DNA from: an uncultured Christensenella sp.
GTDB lineage: Bacteria > Bacillota > Clostridia > Christensenellales > UBA3700
Assembly (NCBI GenBank): GCA_910584035.1
Contig: CAJTZR010000028.1
Coordinates: 1-19,322, forward strand
Direction of reading: 5' to 3'
Length of the DNA: 19,322 nt
The notes below the pieces were generated by a model that had not been told where the DNA came from, ran no database searches, and saw only the letters and a program-made list of their open reading frames with translations. A program made the translations under genes and the position numbers. Shown here piece by piece: positions 1 to 7,651 of the stretch. The number at the start of each line of letters is the position of its first letter. Position 1 is the stretch's first letter.

Positions 1-40
1 ATGGGGCAATAAAACTCATTAACTATAAAGATAAAACTAA

Positions 41-820
41 TTAATCATAAACAATAATATTGCAATTAAATACATTTAATTGATTTCAAAATTATTGTTT
101 ATTTTTATTTTGCTAGCAAAGTCTTATAAGACTTTGTTCTATTTAATAATCTCTTTAATAATATAGCAAAATTAATTAACTATAAACAATAATATTTCTA
201 TACTTTACTTTGTATGCTATATTAATATTTTTGTTTATTTTTATTTCTTACACAAAGTCTTAAAAGACTTTATGTAAGTTTCATTTACTTAACAACCTAT
301 CGCATTAACCTTTAAGTTGCTATTTATTACTTTCCCCCCTCTTACCTTACAAGTCTTAAAAGACTTTGTATTTTTTTATAACTAAACAAAAATTTGCACA
401 ATTCAACCAATCACAACTTTATAAAAAGCTTACACCTATTTATTACTATACCAAATTGACTAATAATGTAAATTTTATTGTAATTAAATCTTATATCATA
501 TTATTACTCACCTAACAAATTGCCCCCTTTAATTTCTGTTGATAACTCTCCTCCTACCCGCAAAGTCTTATAATACTTTGCAAGATTTTTATATTAATAA
601 TAAAAACCTACCCCACTGCTATACGATTAAAAAGCAATTAAATTTAATGTGTTAATTGTCAAAGTCTTAAAAGACTTTGCAAGATTTTTTATTATTAATA
701 AAAACCTACCTCACTGCTATACAATTAAAAAGCAATTAAATTTAATGTGTTAATTGTACAAAGTCTTAAAAGACTTTGTTATATTTAATTAATTTTTCAA
801 TAATGTAGTAAATCAATATT
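41..820. repeat. Array of six 20-bp palindromes in a degenerate tandem-repeat region
   Basis: Six copies of CAAAGTCTTAAAAGACTTTG or close variants lie at 117-136 (a perfect palindrome with centre AT), 253-271, 350-368 (one A deleted), 561-580 (one arm mutated), 660-679 and 759-778. Centre-to-centre spacings are 136, 96, 212, 99 and 99 bp. The flanks are also related: the segment before copies 1 and 2 repeats with a 136-bp period, each containing an ATAAACAATAAT / ATTATTGTTTAT inverted pair (47-58 with 91-102; a one-mismatch version at 182-196 with 224-238). The sequence after copy 6 resembles that after copy 1. No open reading frame above 60 codons occurs here. The function is unknown: protein-binding array, dispersed hairpin repeat or RNA element are all possible. 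Confidence 0.85.
561..778. repeat. 99-bp direct tandem repeat, 2.2 copies
   Basis: Unit 1 is 561-659, unit 2 is 660-758, and the first 20 bp of a third unit is 759-778. The units differ by only a few substitutions and a compensated one-base indel. Each begins with the palindrome and ends with an ACAATTAA...TTAATTGT inverted pair (721-728 with 750-757 in unit 2; one mismatch in unit 1). The high identity suggests recent duplication relative to the more diverged left part of the array. Confidence 0.9.
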
Positions 821-1015
821 TTAAACTTAATTTTTATTTTTTTAAATAAATTAGTGCATAATATATCATTAAATTTTTATATAAATAAATTACCAAACTA
901 TTTTTATTATTTAAAAACCACAACTTATTAAATTTAAAATGTTTTAACAAGAACAAAGCAATTTTTTATTTATCACCTTTACTTATCATTTAAATATTAA
1001 TTTATATTTTTGATT

Positions 1016-1050
1016 AAAAAAAGCTTTATATCACTTAATTGATATAAAGC
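1016..1050 (-). terminator. Rho-independent terminator of the acyl-CoA synthetase / isomerase / asnA operon
   Basis: A perfect 10-bp stem, GCTTTATATC (1023-1032) with GATATAAAGC (1041-1050), and an 8-nt loop are followed on the minus strand by seven U residues (A run 1016-1022). It sits about 60 nt past the asnA stop. The right side also has five T residues, so it could act weakly in the other direction too. Confidence 0.88.
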
Positions 1051-1108
1051 CTTTTTATACAAAAATTTAGTTAAATTTTTTATTTTGTTACAAATTTTAT
1101 TGCAAAGT

Positions 1109-2110
1109 TTAAAGTAGCACTACTCCCTTTTTATCACATTCAGCTATAGTTTCCTCATTCCAAATAGAGCTTTGAACTTCGCCGATATGTGCTTTATGCA
1201 ATAGCAACTGGCAAAGCCTTGATTGACCTATACCACCACCGATTGTCAAAGGATATGTATTGTTGATAACATTTTTATGATAATCACTTGAAACTTTAAG
1301 TCCTTTAGCTTGTAGTTGATATTCCAAAGATTTTGCATCAACTCTTATACCCATTGAGGATAATTCAATAGCACGATTAAGTTCTGGATACCATACCATT
1401 ATATCACCATTTAATGCCCAATCGTCATAGTCTGGGGCCCTTAAATCGTGTGGCTCGCCATTTGATAGATTCTCACCTATTTGCATTATAAATACCGCAC
1501 CATATTGCTTTGTAATTATGTTCTCTCTTTCCTTAGTAGTTTTATCTGGATATAGCTTTAGTAATTCCTCTGAAGTTATAAATTGAATTTCGTCAACCAA
1601 ATCATTTTTAATTTGAGGGAAAACAGTTTGTATATATTTTGCAGTATCAAGTATAACACTATAAATATTGCGTACAACATCTTTTAGAAAATCAAAGTTC
1701 CTATTTTCAGCTAAAATGATTTTTTCCCAGTCCCATTGGTCAACGTAAACGCTATGCAAGTTATCAAGTACAGCCTCTTGACGTCTAATAGCATTCATAT
1801 TAGTATAAATACCCTCGCCAACCTTATAGCCATACTTACCCAAAGCCATACGCTTCCATTTAGCAAGAGAGTGTACAATTTCGCAATAGCTGTTTGGAAT
1901 TGAAGTAATATCAAATGCAACAGCCTTTTCTGTACCGCTTAAACCATCGTTTAACCCGCTATCTGCTCTTACAAACAATGGGGCACTAACTCTATGTAAG
2001 TTTAGCTTTTTAGAAAATTTGTCTTGAAAATAGTCACGTAGCAATTCGATTGCTTTTTCTGTATCTTTTACATCTAATTTTGAGGCATAACCCTCTGGTA
2101 TTATATCCAT
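1109..2110 (-). CDS. asnA: Aspartate--ammonia ligase (asparagine synthetase A)
   Basis: Makes asparagine from aspartate, ammonia and ATP (via aspartyl-AMP) in the cytoplasm; AsnA is structurally a relative of class II aspartyl/asparaginyl-tRNA synthetases. Its 333 residues match the roughly 330 of E. coli AsnA, so it is full length. Visible family motifs are RADSGLNDGLSG (about residues 48-59), the VDQWDWEK block (about 123-130) and the class II motif-3-like GGGIGQSRL (about 291-299). The ATG lies only 2 nt after the stop of the upstream isomerase gene, and its ribosome binding site (AAGGAG) sits inside the last codons of that gene, so translation is probably coupled. It is the last gene of a three-gene operon and is followed by a strong terminator. 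Nothing is truncated. Identification is firm; a link between asparagine synthesis and its two operon partners is not obvious. Confidence 0.96.
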   Translation of the reverse strand: MDIIPEGYASKLDVKDTEKAIELLRDYFQDKFSKKLNLHRVSAPLFVRADSGLNDGLSGTEKAVAFDITSIPNSYCEIVHSLAKWKRMALGKYGYKVGEGIYTNMNAIRRQEAVLDNLHSVYVDQWDWEKIILAENRNFDFLKDVVRNIYSVILDTAKYIQTVFPQIKNDLVDEIQFITSEELLKLYPDKTTKERENIITKQYGAVFIMQIGENLSNGEPHDLRAPDYDDWALNGDIMVWYPELNRAIELSSMGIRVDAKSLEYQLQAKGLKVSSDYHKNVINNTYPLTIGGGIGQSRLCQLLLHKAHIGEVQSSIWNEETIAECDKKGVVLL

Positions 2111-2112
2111 AA

Positions 2113-2913
2113 TTACTCCTTTAACATTCCTTTAATGTCATCAATATATCTTGCAAAAACTATACCAGGAGCTGCTAAGTCTGGTTGCCATCTTTTTACC
2201 CATTCCAAAGTGATATATCCATCATAGCCAATAGATTTAAGTCTATCCACTGCCTCTTGTAGTGGCAAATCACCATTGCCGAGCATTTTATAAACGGTAG
2301 CACCATTCTCACGAACAGAATCCTTAATATGAGTATACTTAATATACTTACCAATATTGCCAATAGTTTGAGCAATAGTTTCTCTGCCATATCTGTATGG
2401 GTGATGAATATCCCATAACACACCAACATTATTCTCGCCACTTTCCTCAATAAATTTCTTTAAAAGTTCAGTGTCGCAAAACATACCATTTGTTTCAATA
2501 AGAGGTGTAACATTAAACTTTTCGCCGTATTTTGCCAATGCCTTATAATATCCCAAAGCTAGCTCATAATCGCCATCGTCAAGCATTGCTCTATTTGTAC
2601 ACATTATACGGACATATTTTGCACCAATCTTGCCAGCAAGTTCAATGTATTCCATTGCTTCTTTTACATTGTTATCAATATTAACCTTTGTCGCAATACA
2701 AGCATTTGATGTTAAAATTGGTATTTCTAGTCCACCAATTTTTTGCAATGTTTTATCAATTTGCTCACTGCTAAAGCATTTCATTGTTGGGGCATACATT
2801 TCGCTTGCAATACCTCTAATTTCTACACCATTATAACCTAAATCTTTGGCAGTTGCCAAAATTTCGCTGAGTGTCCAATTAGGACAACCTAAAGTAGAAA
2901 AACCTATTTTCAT
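2113..2913 (-). CDS. Sugar phosphate isomerase/epimerase family TIM-barrel protein
   Basis: Belongs to the xylose-isomerase-like / AP-endonuclease-2 TIM-barrel family (PF01261, the IolE / tagatose-epimerase style of enzyme). At 266 residues it is the usual single-domain length. The metal-binding set expected for the family is visible: Glu140 (PLIETNG), Asp168 and His170/171 (WDIHH), His195 (THIKD) and Glu237 (TLEW), so it is probably an active divalent-metal isomerase or epimerase. The substrate cannot be read from the sequence. ATG is preceded by AAGGAGGGG with 9 nt separating it from the acyl-CoA synthetase stop, and its own last codons carry the asnA ribosome binding site. It is the middle gene of the operon. 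Alternatives within the family include inosose dehydratase or hydroxypyruvate isomerase; neither neighbour supports them. Confidence 0.88.
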   Translation of the reverse strand: MKIGFSTLGCPNWTLSEILATAKDLGYNGVEIRGIASEMYAPTMKCFSSEQIDKTLQKIGGLEIPILTSNACIATKVNIDNNVKEAMEYIELAGKIGAKYVRIMCTNRAMLDDGDYELALGYYKALAKYGEKFNVTPLIETNGMFCDTELLKKFIEESGENNVGVLWDIHHPYRYGRETIAQTIGNIGKYIKYTHIKDSVRENGATVYKMLGNGDLPLQEAVDRLKSIGYDGYITLEWVKRWQPDLAAPGIVFARYIDDIKGMLKE

Positions 2914-2922
2914 AACCCCTCC

Positions 2923-4590
2923 TTATGCAGTTTCGATTTCTGCAGCACTTTGAAGTTTTAACAACTCAATTGCTTCCTCACGCATTTTAAATTTTTGAAT
3001 TTTACCGCTAGCAGTAACTGGGAAAGAATCTACTATCCTAATATATCTAGGAACTTTATGTTTTGCAAGATGAGCTTTTGCTAACTCACGCAATTCATCC
3101 TCAGTAGCACTCTCGCCCTCTTTAAGAATGATTACTGCCATAACTTCCTCACCATATTGCTCAGATGGAACACCTATAACTTGAACATCTTTTACAATTG
3201 GTTGAGTGTAATAAAATTCCTCAATTTCCTTAGGATAAATATTTTCACCGCCACGGATAATCATATCCTTAATTCTACCTACTACCTTGTAATAGCCGTC
3301 TTTATCTACAGTACACAAGTCACCAGTATGCAACCAACCATCTTTATCAATAGCCTCTGCAGTAGCTTCTGGCATTTTGTAGTACCCTTTCATTATATTA
3401 TAGCCTCTAGCACAAAATTCGCCCGCTTCGCCAACTGGCATTTCCTCACCAGTAACTGGGTCAACAATTTTAGCCTCAACGCCGTCAAATACTCTACCAA
3501 CAGTGTTAACCCTTAATTCTAGGCTATCGTCAGTTGTTGTTTGAGTACAACCTGGTGATGCTTCAGTTTGACCAAATACAATAGTAATTTCTTTCATATT
3601 CATTTGGTCTACAACTTGACGCATAACCTTGATAGGACAAGGGCTACCAGCCATAATACCTGTTCTTAAGCTACTAAAATTGTACTTATCAAAGTCTGGA
3701 TGCTCAAGCATAGCAATAAACATAGTAGGTACGCCGTGTACTGCAGTACATTTTTCCACAGTGATAGCGTTCATAACCTTTGTCGGACTAAATGACTCAA
3801 CTGGAACCATTGTAGTTGCGTGTGTGATGCAAGACATTAAGCCTAATACCAAACCAAAGCAATGGAACATTGGTACAGTAATCAGCAATTTATCCTTATC
3901 AGTAAATTTCATTCCGTCACCAATAGACTTACCATTATTAATAATATTGTAATGTGTTAACATAACACCTTTTGGGAATCCAGTTGTACCACTAGTATAT
4001 TGCATATTAATTACTTCGTGACAATTCAAGCTGTTCATTCTCGCGTTTAGCTCTTCATCACTAACATTTTTTCCCGCTTTTACAATATCCTCAAAATTCA
4101 TAAATCCACGTGGTGTGCTTCCCTCTGCTCCGCAATAAACGATTTTCTTTAAAAACGGGAATTTAGCATTATCCACATCACCATTTTTGCTATTTCTGAA
4201 TTCTGGTAAAACTTTATCAATTGTATCAACATAGCTGTTATTTTTAACGCCATCAATCATAACTAGCATTTTAGTATCAGATTGTTTTAGCAAATACTCA
4301 AGCTCAAACTCTTTATAGTTTGTGTTTACAGTAACTAAAACCGCACCAACTTTTGCAGATGCAAACAAAATTTCATACCATTCTGGCACATTTGTCGCCC
4401 AGATTGCAACTTTGTCATCCTTTTGAATTCCGAGGTTAAGAAGCCCCTTTGCCACCGCATTACATCTGTCATTCAACTCTGACCAAGTCTTTTGATAATC
4501 CCTAGTAGTGTACTTAATCGCTACCGAGTCGGGATAGTTTGCTGCCAATCCATCAAGCATACCGCCTAATGTCTTTTCAATCATTTCCAT
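2923..4590 (-). CDS. Acyl-CoA synthetase (AMP-binding, FadD/medium-chain type)
   Basis: ANL-superfamily enzyme that activates a carboxylic acid, probably a fatty acid, with ATP to an acyl-adenylate and then transfers it to CoA. The 555-residue length is typical. Motifs in order: P-loop YTSGTTGFPKG (198-208), FGQTEASPG (339-347), the TGD aspartate (422-424), hinge and binding block RIKDMIIRGGENIYP (439-453), and the catalytic lysine in GKIQKFK (Lys530). All key residues are present, so it should be active. No signal peptide or membrane segment is seen; it is cytoplasmic or peripheral. The ATG has an excellent AAGGAGG site about 8 nt upstream. It is the first gene of the operon with the isomerase and asnA. 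Chain-length specificity is not readable; the overall pattern resembles medium/long-chain FadD-like ligases rather than acetyl-CoA synthetase, which is about 650 residues. Confidence 0.93.
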   Translation of the reverse strand: MEMIEKTLGGMLDGLAANYPDSVAIKYTTRDYQKTWSELNDRCNAVAKGLLNLGIQKDDKVAIWATNVPEWYEILFASAKVGAVLVTVNTNYKEFELEYLLKQSDTKMLVMIDGVKNNSYVDTIDKVLPEFRNSKNGDVDNAKFPFLKKIVYCGAEGSTPRGFMNFEDIVKAGKNVSDEELNARMNSLNCHEVINMQYTSGTTGFPKGVMLTHYNIINNGKSIGDGMKFTDKDKLLITVPMFHCFGLVLGLMSCITHATTMVPVESFSPTKVMNAITVEKCTAVHGVPTMFIAMLEHPDFDKYNFSSLRTGIMAGSPCPIKVMRQVVDQMNMKEITIVFGQTEASPGCTQTTTDDSLELRVNTVGRVFDGVEAKIVDPVTGEEMPVGEAGEFCARGYNIMKGYYKMPEATAEAIDKDGWLHTGDLCTVDKDGYYKVVGRIKDMIIRGGENIYPKEIEEFYYTQPIVKDVQVIGVPSEQYGEEVMAVIILKEGESATEDELRELAKAHLAKHKVPRYIRIVDSFPVTASGKIQKFKMREEAIELLKLQSAAEIETA

Positions 4591-4998
4591 CTTCTTACCT
4601 CCTTTTAGATAGTTATGTTAAAAAAATTATAGATTAATCAATACATTATTACTTACTCGCAAGCAAAGCAATAATTTAAAAAAATCAATTTTATTTATAT
4701 AATATCAATAATCTTTATACATATAATTGTAAGACCAAGTAACAAAAATCGCTATTAATTATAATATTGTAAATTATAAGTATTTTCATTCAGTAAATAA
4801 TTTTTCAAACTAACAAAATTAGATTATAATTACATTATACTATTTAATTAATAATTCAAACTGCCAATATTCTTTCTTTTTTGTCCTAATTCTTTCAACG
4901 CTTTGAAAATTACAATCATTTACGCTTTAGAAAAGGCAAATTTAGTTTAATAATACTTGTAAAGCAAAATTACTTTTTTAGTATTATTCATTAATACA
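4591..4998. other. Gene-free interval between the pseudouridine synthase and the acyl-CoA synthetase operon
   Basis: 408 nt of very AT-rich DNA without a credible gene. It should hold the end of the RluA-family transcript and the promoter of the operon. A small GTATTA/TAATAC hairpin abuts the RluA stop (4981-4997) but its flank on the minus strand is A-rich, so it is not a convincing terminator for that gene. Confidence 0.6.
4714..4742 (-). promoter_or_regulatory. Candidate promoter of the acyl-CoA synthetase operon
   Basis: Minus strand: TTACTT (4737-4742), 17-nt spacer, TATAAA (4714-4719), giving a leader of about 115 nt. In DNA this AT-rich several TATAAT-like boxes occur (for example about 4836), so this is only the best-spaced choice I found. 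Confidence 0.3.
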
Positions 4999-5739
4999 TT
5001 ATTGAGAATCTGCAAGTTGTTTTTTATTGATATTTAAATATTTGCCGAGGTTAAAAGCTTTCCAAGGGCTATTGTCCTCTGGTGGGAAAGCACGGAAAAC
5101 CATTTTTTCCTTTGTAGTTGGATGAACAAACTTAATTTCTGTCGCCCAAAGTGCTAAGTTATATCCTTTTGAACGCTTATCAGCACCATATTTCATATCA
5201 CCAAAAATAGGAGTTCCTAAACTTGCCATTTGCACTCTTGCTTGATGTGACCTACCAGTAATTAAGTTGATAGATACCAAACTAAAGCCTTGTGTATCCT
5301 CTAAAACTTTATAATCTAGTTCAGCACGCTTTGCCCCCTCCTCTGAGAATGGTGCAATAGTTGTTATATTAGTTCTGCTGTCCTTTTTTAAATAATGTTC
5401 CAACTTTCCGCTTTTATGTACTGGTACACCACATACAACAGCCAAATATTTTTTTTCAAACTCACCATTGCGTATAGCCTCACACAATCTTTCAGCCGCT
5501 TTTGATGTCTTTGCAAAAATCATTACTCCGCCAGTTGGTCTATCCAATCTATGAACCAAGCCAACATAAGCATCACCTGGCTTATTATATTTTTCCACAA
5601 GATATTGTTTGATTAAAGTAATCATATCCAAATCACAGCTACTATCCGCTTGTGATGGGATATTAAAAGGCTTAATAACCACAATAATATGATTATCTTC
5701 ATAAACAATATGTAAATCCTTGTATGTAAATGTACTCAT
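4999..5739 (-). CDS. RluA-family pseudouridine synthase
   Basis: Isomerises specific uridines in rRNA or tRNA to pseudouridine. The hallmark HRLDRPTGG motif is at residues 63-71 (numbered from the chosen start) with catalytic Asp66, followed by the family segments LITGRSHQARVQMASLGTPIFGDMKYG and LALWATEIKF. The 246 residues hold only the catalytic domain; there is no N-terminal S4 RNA-binding domain, as in the shorter RluA/TruC-like members. I chose the ATG at 5737-5739 because AAGGAG (5745-5750) lies 5 nt upstream; a GTG two codons earlier overlaps that site and is a poor start. The target uridine cannot be predicted. It stands apart from its neighbours (174 nt upstream, 408 nt downstream), so it is probably transcribed alone. 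Confidence 0.92.
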   Translation of the reverse strand: MSTFTYKDLHIVYEDNHIIVVIKPFNIPSQADSSCDLDMITLIKQYLVEKYNKPGDAYVGLVHRLDRPTGGVMIFAKTSKAAERLCEAIRNGEFEKKYLAVVCGVPVHKSGKLEHYLKKDSRTNITTIAPFSEEGAKRAELDYKVLEDTQGFSLVSINLITGRSHQARVQMASLGTPIFGDMKYGADKRSKGYNLALWATEIKFVHPTTKEKMVFRAFPPEDNSPWKAFNLGKYLNINKKQLADSQ

Positions 5740-5913
5740 TTGCACTCCTTACCTAACAATTTCCATTGCATAGGGGTTCGCTTTTCTGCGTTCTTATTTG
5801 TTTTGACAATATGTATTGCAACAACAATTTTATTTATTCTTTTTAAACTAATATACTTAAATTTTATTAATAATTAATATAAATTATTTATACCAACAAT
5901 AATATACTACTCA

Positions 5914-6696
5914 TTAAACATAATGCAAGTGTTCATTTTCCTTTGGCGGTTCAATGCCTTTTGCCTTGCAAAAATCTATAAATGATTTTGGAACTTCAAC
6001 ATTTCGATTAGTGTTGATTTCTTTAACTTTCAATCTTTCAAATGCGGAACTTCTGCGAACTGGCATAGATGTTAAAGAATAACGATTCATACTTTTCAAT
6101 TTATTATTTTTGAATCTACTTAACCGAAAATCTGCAATTTCCAATGATTCAAACTGATGATAAACTTTTATAATAGTGCTAAACAAAGTATTTTTCAATT
6201 TAGTAGGGAAACTTATAAATGGAAACATTAAATTAGCCCCCATATGTTTATCAATACTATTCTGCCAACTTTTATTTTTGTAGTTATATTCAAAACAAGT
6301 TTCACCATAAGCTATTGCTAACTTTTTTCTAAAATAATATTTATAAATTGTTATTGTATTATTTTTATCTTTGTAATAATATAATCTACTTGATTTTCCA
6401 TATAGCATATTGAGAAAAATAACATATCCTATACACCAAACAAAAGCAAATGCTCCAAAACAGATACATAACCACCAATTAATTGTATCTTTTAGCAACT
6501 CTTTTATAAGAAAATATATCAATGGAAATAATCCGCATAGAGTTCCAAAAATTGAAATTCTTGCACCTAAACGAAAATGACTTGGATTGTAACTACCATA
6601 TAAAAAATGAATATTATCATATTGTTCTTTAATGATTAAAGTTTGAGGTCTTTTATCATTAATATCAAATAATGTTTGCACATTGTCCTCTTTCAC
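5914..6696 (-). CDS. Hypothetical protein with two N-terminal membrane helices
   Basis: I do not recognise this 260-residue protein. A short polar N-terminus is followed by two hydrophobic helices (about residues 44-66 and 73-97), which form a membrane hairpin. A basic, Tyr/Lys/Phe-rich soluble part follows (about 100-260), ending in a Pro- and Glu-rich tail. The hairpin followed by a cytosolic region resembles small bacterial PH-like or YcxB-like membrane proteins, but no motif proves it. The start is a GTG. The first GTG (6694-6696) has AGGTG 6 nt upstream; a second GTG five codons in (6679-6681) has GAGG 5 nt upstream and is equally plausible. There is no operon partner: 87 nt separate it from the methyltransferase gene. 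The sequence is unusually AT-rich and rich in Lys/Asn/Tyr, consistent with a lineage-specific gene. Confidence 0.78.
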   Translation of the reverse strand: MKEDNVQTLFDINDKRPQTLIIKEQYDNIHFLYGSYNPSHFRLGARISIFGTLCGLFPLIYFLIKELLKDTINWWLCICFGAFAFVWCIGYVIFLNMLYGKSSRLYYYKDKNNTITIYKYYFRKKLAIAYGETCFEYNYKNKSWQNSIDKHMGANLMFPFISFPTKLKNTLFSTIIKVYHQFESLEIADFRLSRFKNNKLKSMNRYSLTSMPVRRSSAFERLKVKEINTNRNVEVPKSFIDFCKAKGIEPPKENEHLHYV

Positions 6697-6783
6697 TAAC
6701 TACACCTACCAATATTTTAAGCATTCAATTTTTAATAATTTTATTATTGTTGTATCTAAACAGAATATTTTTCAATACGGCTT

Positions 6784-7650
6784 TTATCTTTTGAAAGTAG
6801 CTAATCCACTGCAACCACAAGGCAACTCAATACCTTCATTTGTTGGCAAGGCAACCTCGTAAGCATCTATATCAGTCTTAAAGTTTTTTAAAGCTATATG
6901 CAAAATATTCTTAATTACAGTTGGTTGAAGCCCAGTTGTATAAGAATTTATCAAGAAAAATAAAGGATTATCAACCAAAACATTAGTACAAAGTTTTACC
7001 AAATCAAATAAATTTTCCTCAATCTTCCACGTTTCACCATTTGGTCCTCTGCCATAACTTGGTGGGTCCATAATAATTGCATCGTATTTATTGCCACGCC
7101 TTATTTCCTTTTCAATAAACTTTTTGCAATCGTCTACAATAAATCTTGTATTTTCAGTTGGTACTTCACTAGATACGCAATTTTGTTTTGCTCTATCAAC
7201 CATAGCTTTTGCACTATCAACGTGAGTAACATTTGCCCCCGCTTTAGCACAAGCAACAGTAGCACCACCAGTGTAAGCGAACAAATTTAAAACTTTAATT
7301 TTCTTTCTGCTATTTTGAATAAGTTCCGCCATTTTATCCCAGTTTACGGCTTGCTCTGGAAAAAGTCCAGTATGTTTAAAGCCCATAAGCTTACAATTAA
7401 ACTTTAGTCCTTTTCTCTCAATAACAAAATTTTGTGGTACATCTTGGGTAAAAGTCCATTCCCCTCCGCCACTTGACGAACGCTTGTAAATTGCATTTAT
7501 CCCTTTATATGATGACAACTTAAATTTAGCGTCCCAAATAATCTGAGGGTCGGGGCGTAACATAATAAGTTTGCCCCACCTCTCAAGTTTTTCGCCATTT
7601 CCAGTCGCAATTATCTCATAATCACGCCAACCATTTGCAACCTTTGCCAT
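6784..7650 (-). CDS. Class I SAM-dependent methyltransferase, COG1092 (RlmI/RlmK-like)
   Basis: Rossmann-fold methyltransferase of the Methyltrans_SAM / COG1092 group, whose characterised members methylate cytosine or guanine in 23S rRNA. Motif I reads LNLFAYTGGAT (121-131), the acidic SAM-ribose residue is Asp145 (VDSAKAM), and the catalytic motif IV is DPPSYG (195-200). At 288 residues it lacks the N-terminal PUA domain of E. coli RlmI (about 396), as in many Firmicutes homologues, so its RNA target is uncertain. The ATG at 7648-7650 is preceded by AAGGTG with a 4-nt gap; the reading frame extends upstream to 7665 only by way of a non-start ATA. The ileS stop TAA ends one nucleotide before this ATG, so the two genes are translationally coupled. 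The pairing with ileS points to a translation-related role. Confidence 0.88.
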   Translation of the reverse strand: MAKVANGWRDYEIIATGNGEKLERWGKLIMLRPDPQIIWDAKFKLSSYKGINAIYKRSSSGGGEWTFTQDVPQNFVIERKGLKFNCKLMGFKHTGLFPEQAVNWDKMAELIQNSRKKIKVLNLFAYTGGATVACAKAGANVTHVDSAKAMVDRAKQNCVSSEVPTENTRFIVDDCKKFIEKEIRRGNKYDAIIMDPPSYGRGPNGETWKIEENLFDLVKLCTNVLVDNPLFFLINSYTTGLQPTVIKNILHIALKNFKTDIDAYEVALPTNEGIELPCGCSGLATFKR

Positions 7651-7651
7651 T

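Noticed and set aside
348..380. Palindrome copy 3 as a transcription terminator
   Set aside because: It is followed by a T run on the plus strand, but no plus-strand gene precedes it and the other five copies lack proper U tracts.
41..780. CRISPR array
   Set aside because: Spacing is irregular (96 to 212 bp), the intervening sequences are themselves repeated, and there are no cas genes.
5740..5745. GTG start two codons upstream for the RluA-family protein
   Set aside because: It overlaps the AAGGAG site that is correctly spaced for the ATG at 5737-5739.
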